64,000 bases of DNA from positions 28,008 through 92,007 of the forward strand of contig CAKOKD010000005.1 of assembly GCA_934090935.1 (NCBI GenBank). The letters are read 5' to 3'. The notes beneath the pieces were generated by a model. That model ran no database searches. It was not told where the DNA came from and saw nothing but the letters and a program-made list of their open reading frames with translations. Positions 8,885 through 18,600 of the stretch are shown here, piece by piece. Made by a program: the position numbers and the translations under genes. Every line of letters begins with the position of its first letter. The stretch's first letter is position 1. This DNA comes from an uncultured Bacilli bacterium (GTDB lineage Bacteria; Bacillota_I; Bacilli_A; RF39; UBA660).

Positions 8885-10145
8885 CACTTTCACCTCCTGA
8901 AGTTAATATATAAGTAATATTTTTCTTTAATTTTTTATGTACATGGAATAAATCTTCTTTGGTTACCTCACCGAATTTTTTAATCATTTCATCAACTGAT
9001 GGTGATAAGTTTAAATATTTAAAGAGATAAGTTTCTAGTATTTTTGTAGGATAATCATTTATCATATTTAAACTTGTAATTTTTAAATCAATTGCTCTTT
9101 TTACTTCATCATCAGTTATATTTGAACCCATTTCATTAAATGATTTATCGATTAATTTTAATGCAAGATTCTCATTTTTCTTATCTAAACTTGTTAAGAC
9201 AATTAACAAATTATCATATCTTTGATAAAAAGATGTTAATCCATAACATAAAGAGTTATCGGTTCTTAAGTTTTTATAAAGTTTTGTTTCTAAAGATGAT
9301 GATCCAAATACCATATTATATATTGGTAAAACATAATTTATTTCATAATCATTTAAATTTAAAGTATTATATATAACCACTAATTGAGATTGACTGTTTT
9401 CTGATTTCTCTTTTTTCTTTTTAGCTATTCTTCTAGTTTTGTTTTCATTATAAATTTCTATTTTATGATTTTTTATAGTATCAAATTTAGCATATTTATT
9501 TATTAAATCAATTATTTTATTTTCATCAAATTCACCAATTATAAAAATATCAATATAGTCATGTTTGATAATATCGTTATAAGTGCTAATAAGCATTTCA
9601 TTTGTTGCATTTTCGATTTGATCTTTATCCTCTAATATTGAGTGAGAAGTTAAAGATTTTGAATCAAGTACTTTTAATGCTCTTAAAATGCTATAACGAC
9701 TTGGATTTTCTTTTATAGAGTCAATTTTATCTATCAATCTTTTTTTACATAATTCAACTGTTTTTAAATCAAATTCCCCATTTGTAATATTTGGATTAAA
9801 TATAGTTTCAAATTGTAAAGCTAAAACATCCTCTAAATAGTTTTCTTCAGTAAATTTAGGATTTATAAATTCAATTGAAAAATCAGTAATAAGCATTCTT
9901 CCTATAAGAGTTGTATCCATAGTTGAATATGCATTATATAAAGATTCATATTTTAAACATAACTTTCTTCTAGTATTATATTTTTTGGTATTTTCAGTTA
10001 AAACATCAAAAACTAAACTTCTTAAAGCTGATGTTTTAGGATCAAAATTATTTCTAAAAATAATATCTATTTTTATAGTTTTAAATTTATCTGTTTTTAT
10101 GGTATGTATGTTATAAGAACCGGCCTTATACATTTTATATTCCAT
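8877..10145 (-). CDS. ymfF: M16-family peptidase-like, non-catalytic subunit (YmfF-like)
   Basis: 422 residues from ATG 10145, chosen because AGAGGTGAAAAGC precedes it. Ten further in-frame codons upstream have no ribosome site. The fold segments of M16 proteins are recognisable (FRNNFDPKTSALRSLVFDVLTENTKKYNTR near the N-terminus, LVVIYNTLNLND and LETKLYKNLRTDNSLCYG in the second half), but HxxEH is missing. It would therefore act as the partner subunit of the downstream YmfH-like peptidase. A TATAAT with extended TG lies about 50 bases upstream. Confidence 0.85.
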   Translation of the reverse strand: MEYKMYKAGSYNIHTIKTDKFKTIKIDIIFRNNFDPKTSALRSLVFDVLTENTKKYNTRRKLCLKYESLYNAYSTMDTTLIGRMLITDFSIEFINPKFTEENYLEDVLALQFETIFNPNITNGEFDLKTVELCKKRLIDKIDSIKENPSRYSILRALKVLDSKSLTSHSILEDKDQIENATNEMLISTYNDIIKHDYIDIFIIGEFDENKIIDLINKYAKFDTIKNHKIEIYNENKTRRIAKKKKEKSENSQSQLVVIYNTLNLNDYEINYVLPIYNMVFGSSSLETKLYKNLRTDNSLCYGLTSFYQRYDNLLIVLTSLDKKNENLALKLIDKSFNEMGSNITDDEVKRAIDLKITSLNMINDYPTKILETYLFKYLNLSPSVDEMIKKFGEVTKEDLFHVHKKLKKNITYILTSGGESDE

Positions 10146-10186
10146 GCTTTTCACCTCTTTTTTAGTATACGTCAAACTTCTTTTTT

Positions 10187-10201
10187 TATAATGTCATTAT
10201 A
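10187..10201. promoter_or_regulatory. Inverted repeat between divergent ymfF and deoD
   Basis: TATAATG-T-CATTATA is a perfect 7-1-7 inverted repeat. On the minus strand its right arm extends into an extended -10 box (TGC then TATAAT, at 10195-10206) for ymfF. A repressor bound here could control both directions. The symmetry could also simply reflect two facing -10 boxes. Confidence 0.35.
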
Positions 10202-10235
10202 GCATAATTATGATATTATTAGTATAGGTGATGAT

Positions 10236-10952
10236 ATGGAACCAGTACACATTGTAACTGATAAAAAAAATATTGCTCCACTTGTTTTATTTCCTGGAGA
10301 TCCTCTTCGTGCAAAATATATTGCTGAGAAATTTTTAACAAATATAAAACTTGTGAATAAGATTAGAAACATGTATGCTTTTACAGGATATTATAAGGAT
10401 AAGCTTGTAACTGTTGTTGGTTCAGGTATGGGTTGCCCAAGTGCTTCTCTTTATGCTTATGAATTATTTACATTTTATGGAGTTGAAAAAATCATTAGAA
10501 TCGGTTCTGCTGGTGCTGATAAGAAAAATATTCATATTTTGGATACTGTTTTATCAACTGGAGCTTATTCAGAATCCTCAATTGCTTATCAATGGGGAGG
10601 CTATACTGACAAGTTTATTGAATCTAATAATGAATTAAATGAAATTATCAAAAAAACAGCAAAAGAAAAAAATATTGATATTCATGTTGGTCCAACTTTA
10701 ACGAGTGATGTATTTGATGTTTATGCTTCTATTGATCATGTAATTAATTCGTGTCCAATTAAAGATGAACTTTTAGCAACAGAAATGGAAGGATTTGGAA
10801 TATTTCATATTGCTAGAATTTGTAAGAAACAAGCTAGTATGTTAATTACTATTGTCGATTCAAAATTTGATACAAGAGTTGTTTCACCGGAAATGAGAGA
10901 AACTCATCTTGATAATATGATTGTTCTTGCGCTTGAAAGCATAATAAAATAG
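10236..10952 (+). CDS. deoD: Purine nucleoside phosphorylase, DeoD type
   Basis: Phosphorolysis of purine (deoxy)ribonucleosides to base plus sugar-1-phosphate. 238 residues, the normal length of the hexameric DeoD family. Visible motifs: LFPGDPLRAKYIAE (phosphate-site Arg), GSGMGCPSASLYAYEL, RIGSAGA, and TEMEGFG for ribose binding. Where E. coli-type enzymes read VSD, with the catalytic Asp, this protein reads VDSKFDT, so the acid is displaced by one residue. Start ATG 10236 follows AGGTGATGAT. It is divergent from ymfF and shares a two-way terminator with fur. Confidence 0.93.
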   Translation: MEPVHIVTDKKNIAPLVLFPGDPLRAKYIAEKFLTNIKLVNKIRNMYAFTGYYKDKLVTVVGSGMGCPSASLYAYELFTFYGVEKIIRIGSAGADKKNIHILDTVLSTGAYSESSIAYQWGGYTDKFIESNNELNEIIKKTAKEKNIDIHVGPTLTSDVFDVYASIDHVINSCPIKDELLATEMEGFGIFHIARICKKQASMLITIVDSKFDTRVVSPEMRETHLDNMIVLALESIIK

Positions 10953-10975
10953 AACTTTAGCGTTCTATTTCTTTT
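10947..10975. terminator. Bidirectional terminator between deoD and the Fur gene
   Basis: AAATAGAAC-TTTAGC-GTTCTATTT is a 9-bp perfect stem followed by CTTTT on the plus strand. On the minus strand the stem is followed by TATTATGC, a weaker tail. It overlaps the deoD stop codon and the 3' end of the convergent Fur-family gene. Confidence 0.6.
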
Positions 10976-11333
10976 GACAATTTTTACATATTCCTTCTAT
11001 AACAACAGAATGTTTAGTTATAATAAAATCATTGTAATTTGCTTTATCAAAAGGACATGTCTCTATCTCCTTTTTTTTATGACATTTCACACATTCTAAT
11101 ATATGTAAATGCTCTTTAGATAATGAATATTTTGTTTCATTTTCAAATGTAATGGTTGTAATAATATCATTTTCTAATAAGATATCTATTATTCTATAAA
11201 TAGTTGATTTATTAATATTTAAGCTTTTTATTAGTTCATTTAAAGTAACATATTCATTTTTATTTATATATTCTAAAACTTTTAATCTGTTTTTTGTAAC
11301 TTTTAAATTTTTTTCTTTAAGAATACTTTCCAT
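10965..11333 (-). CDS. Fur-family metalloregulator
   Basis: 122 residues. Winged-helix DNA-binding half (residues 8-62, LKVTKNRLKVLEYI, KSTIYRIIDILLENDII) and a dimerisation half with HLHILEC. Two CxxC pairs (Cys81/84 and Cys116/119) form the structural zinc site typical of Fur, Zur and PerR. It overlaps the stop codon of the upstream metal exporter gene (TAATG), so the two are translated together. The operator at 12174-12198 on their shared promoter suggests autoregulation. The metal cannot be read from sequence; Zn, Mn or Fe are possible. Confidence 0.88.
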   Translation of the reverse strand: MESILKEKNLKVTKNRLKVLEYINKNEYVTLNELIKSLNINKSTIYRIIDILLENDIITTITFENETKYSLSKEHLHILECVKCHKKKEIETCPFDKANYNDFIITKHSVVIEGICKNCQKK

Positions 11334-12163
11334 TATACACCTATAAAATTAAACAATAATCCCCAAATAACACCGATAACATATATCAAACCAATAATAA
11401 AAATATTTTCGGATATGTTTTTATTTTTACGAATAAGTACCATTATGGCTACTCCACTTCCTGTTAATAAACCGGAAAGTGTTGTTCCAAGACTTATTAA
11501 ATTGTTTAAATAAAGCTCACTTATCATAACAGAAGAGGCACAGTTAGGAATTAAACCTATTAATGATGCGATAAATGGAGTTAATATTTTATTATTTTTT
11601 AAAGCACTTTCTAAAAAGCTTAAATCTACAAAATGAAATAAAATATTTATTAAAAATGTTATTATAAGAATAAAGAAAGCAATTTTTAAAGTATGAATTA
11701 AAGAAGATTTTATAATTGAGTGATCACAGTCACAGTCTTCATCTTCACATAAAACAAAGTCACTTTTAGTTGTTTTTCTTATGAATAAATCTATTAGAAA
11801 TCCAGAAATTATACCAATAACTACTTTGATTGAAACAATACTTAATATCTTCGTTATAGGTGCATTGTGAGAAATCATAAGTGGTATAAGTTCATCGCTT
11901 GTTGATAAATATATACTTATTAAAGAACCTAATGAAATTATTCTAGTAACATATAGATTTGTTGCTAAAACTGAAAATCCACATTGTGGAACCGCTCCTA
12001 AAAGAGCACCAACTATTGGTCCAAGCTTTCCAGATTTGGAAATAATATTTTCTTGTTTATTGCTTAATTTGTGTTCAATAAACTCAATAATTAAAAATGC
12101 TACAAATAAAAATGGTAGTAATTTTATCGTATCAAGTAAAGTATCTTGTATAACTTCTAACAT
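11333..12163 (-). CDS. Putative 10-TM heavy-metal exporter (ArsP_2 / putative manganese transporter family)
   Basis: 276 residues from ATG 12163, placed behind TAGGAGGCATATT. Two homologous halves each contain a Gly/Pro/Cys turn (GALLGAVPQCGFSVLATNLYVTRIISLGSL near 50-80 and ASLIGLIPNCASSVMISELYLNNLISLGT near 205-235), diagnostic of this permease family. The cytoplasmic loop between them carries CEDEDCDCDHS, a likely metal-binding cluster. Linked to the downstream Fur-family gene and to the operator in front, the context says metal-responsive efflux. Direction of transport is inferred from the family. Confidence 0.8.
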   Translation of the reverse strand: MLEVIQDTLLDTIKLLPFLFVAFLIIEFIEHKLSNKQENIISKSGKLGPIVGALLGAVPQCGFSVLATNLYVTRIISLGSLISIYLSTSDELIPLMISHNAPITKILSIVSIKVVIGIISGFLIDLFIRKTTKSDFVLCEDEDCDCDHSIIKSSLIHTLKIAFFILIITFLINILFHFVDLSFLESALKNNKILTPFIASLIGLIPNCASSVMISELYLNNLISLGTTLSGLLTGSGVAIMVLIRKNKNISENIFIIGLIYVIGVIWGLLFNFIGV

Positions 12164-12173
12164 AATATGCCTC

Positions 12174-12198
12174 CTAAATGCAAATAAGTTGCATTTAG
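12174..12198. promoter_or_regulatory. Fur-family-type operator of the metal exporter operon
   Basis: Perfect 10-5-10 inverted repeat CTAAATGCAA-ATAAG-TTGCATTTAG. It abuts the -10 box of the promoter at 12199-12227 and spans the expected transcription start. A bound repressor would block transcription of the exporter and of the regulator itself. That the adjacent Fur-family protein is the ligand is inference. Confidence 0.7.
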
Positions 12199-12227
12199 AT
12201 AATAACAAAATATATATTTTTAGTCAA
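12199..12227 (-). promoter_or_regulatory. Promoter of the metal exporter / fur operon
   Basis: Minus strand TTGACT (12227-12222), 17-nt spacer, TATTAT (12204-12199), immediately followed by the inverted repeat operator. Confidence 0.75.
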
Positions 12228-12228
12228 G

Positions 12229-12252
12229 AAAAAATGAACTATAAAGTTCATT
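12229..12252 (-). terminator. Terminator of the giant-protein operon
   Basis: Minus strand AATGAAC-TTTATA-GTTCATT followed by TTTTC, overlapping the stop codon of the 123-aa gene. Confidence 0.7.
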
Positions 12253-12622
12253 AATTCGTCGTATACTCAATATTTTTTACAGTTGATAAATCTATATCAG
12301 TCGAAGAGATTATTTTATATTCTTCATTTTCTTTTAAATCCTTAGAAACATATCCAATTAAAGTATCAACTATATTGTTATCACTGTCTTTTAAAACTAT
12401 ATTAATTTTATCGATGTGAACATCATTTACTGCTATAAGAGTAGAAGAATATTTGTAAATTCCATCTTCTTCAGAAATATCAACATCAACGATATTTACA
12501 TTGTCTAAAGAGATTGAATTATATTTATTTTTAATACTTAAAGATAATGGGAAATAAATTAAGCATGCAAGAATTATTAATGCCCCTAAAATTGTAATTT
12601 GCTTTTTCTTAAGTTTTAACAT
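12251..12622 (-). CDS. Small membrane-anchored exported protein (123 aa), partner of the giant protein
   Basis: Unrecognised. Positively charged start (MLKLKKKQ), one membrane segment (about 9-28), then about 95 extracytoplasmic residues of beta-type sequence (YKYSSTLIAVNDVHIDKINIVLKDSDNNIV) resembling small Ig-like or FxLYD-like domains. No lipobox. It starts behind AGGAG only 12 bases after the stop of the 2247-aa gene and ends at the shared terminator. The two are therefore probably one operon and may act together at the cell surface. Confidence 0.65.
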   Translation of the reverse strand: MLKLKKKQITILGALIILACLIYFPLSLSIKNKYNSISLDNVNIVDVDISEEDGIYKYSSTLIAVNDVHIDKINIVLKDSDNNIVDTLIGYVSKDLKENEEYKIISSTDIDLSTVKNIEYTTN

Positions 12623-12634
12623 AAAATCTATCTC

Positions 12635-15600
12635 CTATTCTAATGTGATTACCATTTCATTTGATATAGTCATTGCAGTAAAGTTTCTAAATTGAGTATA
12701 TGCTTGTGAATAGCACCAGAAACCATATGATCCAGCAGTTATCTTTTTAGATGATGTATCTGTGTATTCGAATATCTTATATGTACTTGTTATTGGATAT
12801 TCATTTTGAGAGTTTAATTCCCATCTCCATATGGTTATCTTATTATCGCTTGCTTCAACACGATATCTTTGCCATTTGTTTCTTGACCAAACAATTTTTG
12901 AATTTATTTTTAATTTAGTACTAGAAGTTAAGCCATTTGCTGAAAATTGTTTATTGTTTGCTCTCCATAAACCGTTATATGCACCATTTCCAATACCACT
13001 GTTTGAATCGTGTTTATCCAAGAATAGTAAGTATCCTGACCAATAATTTTTAGTAGTTGATGGATTAAAACGAATCATAACTCCTAAAGCATCATCATCA
13101 GAATTTGTACTAGTCATTTCAAACTCCAAAGCGATATCTTTATATTTAGGTGTTACATAATTACCTGATGCATCCTTTTCTCTGAAATAATATCCCGTAA
13201 AGTTGTTAGTGTTTACTGTTTCAATTATAGTATAAATTCCATTTGATTCATAACCTTCATCAAATGAACCGTACCAATTGGCATCAGTTGCCGTTCCTAT
13301 AGTACCCCAAGTTGTTAATGCTGATTGGAAAGCGGTGCTATTTGAGTCAACTTTTGTACCAAAATTAATCGTTTTAACTAGTTCAGCACTTGAATTATTA
13401 ATTCCACTTTCAGCTTTAATAGTTAATTTAACACTTCCAATAGTTTTAGCTGTAACTTCTATTGTTTCATTTTCTAGATCATAAGTTAAATCGGCCAATT
13501 CTTCATTGTTTATAGATATCGATGATACTTTACCATCTCCAACATAACGATATTTTATATGAATTGTTTTTCCTGATGTTTGATAATCTTCAACTTCTAA
13601 GATTGGATAATTTTTATTTTCTACCATTATTGTTTTTATTATATCATTATATTTTGTTCCACCACAGGCACGTACTTCTATAGTTGTTTGTCCAAGTACT
13701 TTTCCTGGTATTATAGTTATTATTCCATTTTCCACTTTTACTGTGGCAATATCTTGATCTTTTGAAATGACTTCGATTTCAGCATCTCCATCATATGTAT
13801 AACCAACATAACCTTGTTTTACTGCATAACCTGTTTCTACAAATTCATCCGTTAAAGTTAATGTTGCATCTTGTTTTATTTTATTAATTTTTAAAACACT
13901 GCTGGCAAGAGTTACGTCATCTTTTGTTGAACGAGCGATTATACTAGTGTTTTTAGTTATAACAAATGGTTGACTATAACTTATCCAAGTTGCTCCTTCA
14001 TCTAAACTGTATTCATTCTTGTTTTTACCAAAATATTTAATTGTTATAGTTTTATCTTTTGACCAGTTTGGATTATTTACAGTTATTACTGGATAATTAA
14101 CCTCTTCATCAATCTTTGTAATCTTTATTTCGTTAATTAATAAGTTTTTATCACCAGCTACTATTTTTGCATAACTTGCTTCTTTTGGAATTGTTAATTG
14201 ATTGACATTTTTTATCAAGTTATCTTTTTCCAAAAGTACGTCATCTTTATCATATAATTCTATTTTAGCATTTGTTGCAACTGTTTCTCCATTGAATATT
14301 CTTATAGTTTTACCATATGCAAGTGGAGAAATATTAAATCTTTGATAACTTCCTTTTTCTATTTCTTCTCCGCTTGTTAAATCGTCATCATACATTACTG
14401 ATTTGATGGCATCTTCTGGTAAACTTACTGGGATTTCACTTGTAACTGTAAGACCACTTAGTTTTTTTACAGACTTTGTAAGTATAGTTCCATAAGTAAA
14501 TTCAAATGGTTTTGTATATTCTATCCAAGTAGAACCATTATCTAGGCTATAGAAGTTTTCTACTCCATCAACAGTATCATCAAATTTTAATTTATGAATA
14601 TAGTTTAAACTGATTCCTGAGTCGTCTAATACTGGATAACCATCAGTTGACTCAATTGTTGGTTGTTTTGGTACTCTTAAATCCAAATTATAAATTGTTT
14701 CTTGTGTTTCTATATCAGATCCGTCATAATCTTTTCCATATGCAAATATTGTTAATGAATAATCTTCATTCATATATTTAACTACATCAACAGATTTTAA
14801 AGTAATAGTTCCATTATAATCCATAATCTCTGAAGAACCAATTCTATATTTCTTAACTATCGATTCTCCGTAATCAATTTCAACATCTACTGAATCGGAG
14901 AAATTAGTTGTCAAGACATTAATATAAAGCGAAACCTTATCAACTATGTTAGTTACTTCAATTTCTTTAATAGTCTCATTACCAACGGAATCAATTGCAT
15001 AGATTGTATAAATACCGTTTTCAGTTATTTTTAAATTACTATTATTACTAATATTTGTTCCTAATTTAGCAAAGTAATTTAAATCTTTTTTACCTTTTGC
15101 ATATCTTATTGTTTGTACTACTTGATCATCTGTTACAGAGACAAATAAGTTAACTATTCTTTTTTGATTCACTAAGTCACCTGAAACATTTATTATTGGA
15201 CTTTCATTATCAATGTTTAATATTTCAAGTGAAGAAATGTCACTGCTGCTTCCTAATCTATCAGTACCTTTAGCATAGATTACACAGTTTGATGTTATGT
15301 TGATTTTTCCTTTATATTCTAACCAACCAGTGTCTTTTGTTTCATCTATTATACGATAATATTTGTTTACCAAAGCTTTGTTATAACTTATTGCTACATC
15401 TAAACTTTTTGTGATCTCCTCAGTACTGCTTATAATGATTGGTGCTTCTATTTTCTTTGAACCCCATCTCATAAATAAGTCTTCTTTTAAATTTGGAGTA
15501 TTACTATCTAATATATAATAATGATCAGTTATCAATACTTCTTGCCCTTGATCATCTATTATTTTAACACCATCAGAAGTTAAAATATTTTTGGCGGCTT

Positions 15601-18600
15601 CTGGCTTTATTAGAAGAAGTCCGTGTTTATCATATGTTTTCCATACTCCATTACTTTTCCATTTGTATTCTCTTTCACTTTCTAAAGAATCGTATGGATA
15701 ATTTAATCTTATTAAATAATAATCTCCTTCATCCAAAACTGTATATTTTGGTATGTATGTAATATTTTTAATAGTATGCGTGCTTTGGCTGTTGTTACCA
15801 AATATATCCTCATTGTAAGCAGTTATTGTAGCATTTTCTGTTAACTCAAATGGTTCAGTATAATCTAGCCACTTTACATTATCTATTTTATATTTTTTTA
15901 TTGTAGCATTTTCTGAATAACTTATATCAACAGTTACGGAATCATTCAATTCTAAAGGATTGTGTTTAATTATTGGTTCAGCAATACTATCAGTTAGGAA
16001 AGAAATTTGCTTTTCATTTGTTCCTGATCCTGTACTAGATAATACATAAGCATAAATAGTTGTGTTTTTTGTTACTTCAAATGAACCTGTATATTCTTTC
16101 CATTCGTCTTTTGATCCTATCTTATAGTAAGCTTTTTCAACTTCTTTTCCATAAAGCAATTGAACATTGACCTTATTTACTAACCCATTTGCAGTTACTT
16201 CATTTGGATCTGTTATTATTGAAACTAGTAAATTATCGATTTTCTTGCTTGGAGTTTTAGTTCTAATTCTTAATTTTTCGATTGTCTCTCCATATTTATT
16301 TGTTGCTTTTGCATAAATTGTTGTACTAGTTTTGATTTTAATAGAATCATTATAATCTTCATATATATATCCATCTAAGCTATATTTCAATGTATCATAG
16401 TCCTTAGCAAAGATTTGAACATCTACTTCATCTAAAGTATCACTTAAATAAGTACTTGGAGTTGCATCAATTCTTACGTAAGGTGTTTTTCCTTCATAAA
16501 TATTTTGAACGTAGTAATATGATGTTCTTGATGTTTGTCCATCACTTTTTCTTATGTAATATGCTGATATGACAACATTTTTATCGATTGTGAATGATTC
16601 AGTATATTCATGCCATGTACCATAATCGATAGAATAATATATCTTATCTGCTTCTTCTTTTGGAGTTATATTAATATTTGTTTTGGAAACCAATGATGTT
16701 GATGGGTTTGTCGATATCGTTGGTCCATCCAATCCAGTAACTTTTTTTATTTCTTTTATATAGGTACTAGTATAGCTTACCATACCATTATAAGTAGCTC
16801 TTGCATATAAAGTTTTACCAGCAGGAATTGATACCTTACCAGCATATTCAGTATAATTTTTTCCATCAAAACTATACTCTAGTTTATCAACTTTATAGTA
16901 TGTAGATATAATTGCACTTACACTTGTATTTGTGAAAGCTTCAAATGCAGATGGAACTATTTCTAGACCAAGATCATCACGATAAATATATCGTGAATCA
17001 TAAGTTGTTTGTATTGATCCATCGGTATTTTTCTTAGTTGAGCGAGCAATAATTAAAGTCTCAGGACTAACTTTGAAAGGCGAAGTATACTTAGTATAAG
17101 TTTTTCCATTATCTAAACTATATTCAATACTTTCAGCTTTAAAATTTGTTGTGATATTGATAGTTGCTGATTCATTACCACCAACAAAATTCCTAGATGG
17201 ATTTATTCTGACCTTTAAAGAAGATTTATCTTCAGATATATATTTTTTTGAGTAAACAACTAAAGTCTCACCATTATCTAATGTAAATGTTGCACGAGCA
17301 GTTATTAAAGTGTTTACAGGCACATTAAACTTTTCCTCATATTTTTTAAATTCACCATCGTTTAATGAGTATTCAATTAAATTAGCAGAATAGCTTGTAT
17401 CAATATTTACTGATGTGGTTTCAGAACTATCCATTGATTCTTTATCCGAATTTATATAAACTTCATAGTATTTTTCAGCTAAATATAAACTGGTATTACC
17501 TGATACATTATAATTTCTTAATGTTCCATCCTGATAAATTGTTCTTTTTCCTGTGGCAGTTGCATAGATAATGCTTTCTTTTGATACTTGGAATGGTCCA
17601 TTATATAAAGTCCATTCTCCGTCATTTATTTTATAATATTTGGAAGTTGCATCTGGATCATAATCTATCGTGATAGTTACTTTTCTATTATTATTTACGT
17701 ATTTGGAAGAAGGATAAATTTTGATGTCTAAAGAACCAGCATCATAAAAGTCTTCAGTAGAAGAAATATATGCCTCAACTTGCTTTGTCTTTGCTTTTGT
17801 TATCAAAATATTTCCGTCAGCATCATAAACATTTTCATGATATGTGATTCTTGCGGTAATTAAATTATTAGCTCCAACTTGAAATACATTTTCATAAGAC
17901 TCCCATTTACCATTGTTAACACTGTATTCAACTTTATCAACATTTTTGCTATAATTCAGTGTAATATTAGCTTCTTCACCGTTTTTTACAGGATTTTTAT
18001 CAGCAGTTATATCTATAAAATATCCGGATTTAGATTCTATTACTTCATTTTCATTTAAAGTATATCTTATATAGATATTTTCAACGTCTTCTACTCTAAC
18101 TAATATTGGACCAGTATATGGATTCCAAAGAAGATCATTATCACTCATGACCTCATCTTCTCTAATCAATTTCCATTCCCAGTTTGTTGAATTTTCTGGA
18201 TAATAAAGGTTAAGCCAAATCCATCCATCTAAATCCTCTTGAGGAGCTTCACTTAATTTTACATATATGGTTTTAGAAACAGTGGCACTAGCACCTTCTT
18301 TGTTTGTAGCAGTACATGTTATTTTATGTTCACCTGTTGTCAATTCGTCAGTGTTAGTTACTAATTGATCATCAGAATAACATTCAACTACTCCAGTGCT
18401 ATTACCAAATGAATAATGACTAGGCAATTTATATGAATCTTTATAATTAATGATATTTGGAAGGTCTATTAGATCTATTGAAGGCATATCTTCATTCGGT
18501 TTTTTTGTGGAGGTTTTCTTTGTTGTTTTATTTGCTTTAGTTGTTGTTTGCACCTCTTCTTTTGTTTTTATAGTTTTTGTATAGATAGACTCATTTCCAA

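Noticed and set aside
9140..9376. 78-aa plus-strand ORF
   Set aside because: Antisense shadow of the ymfF-like gene, without a ribosome site.
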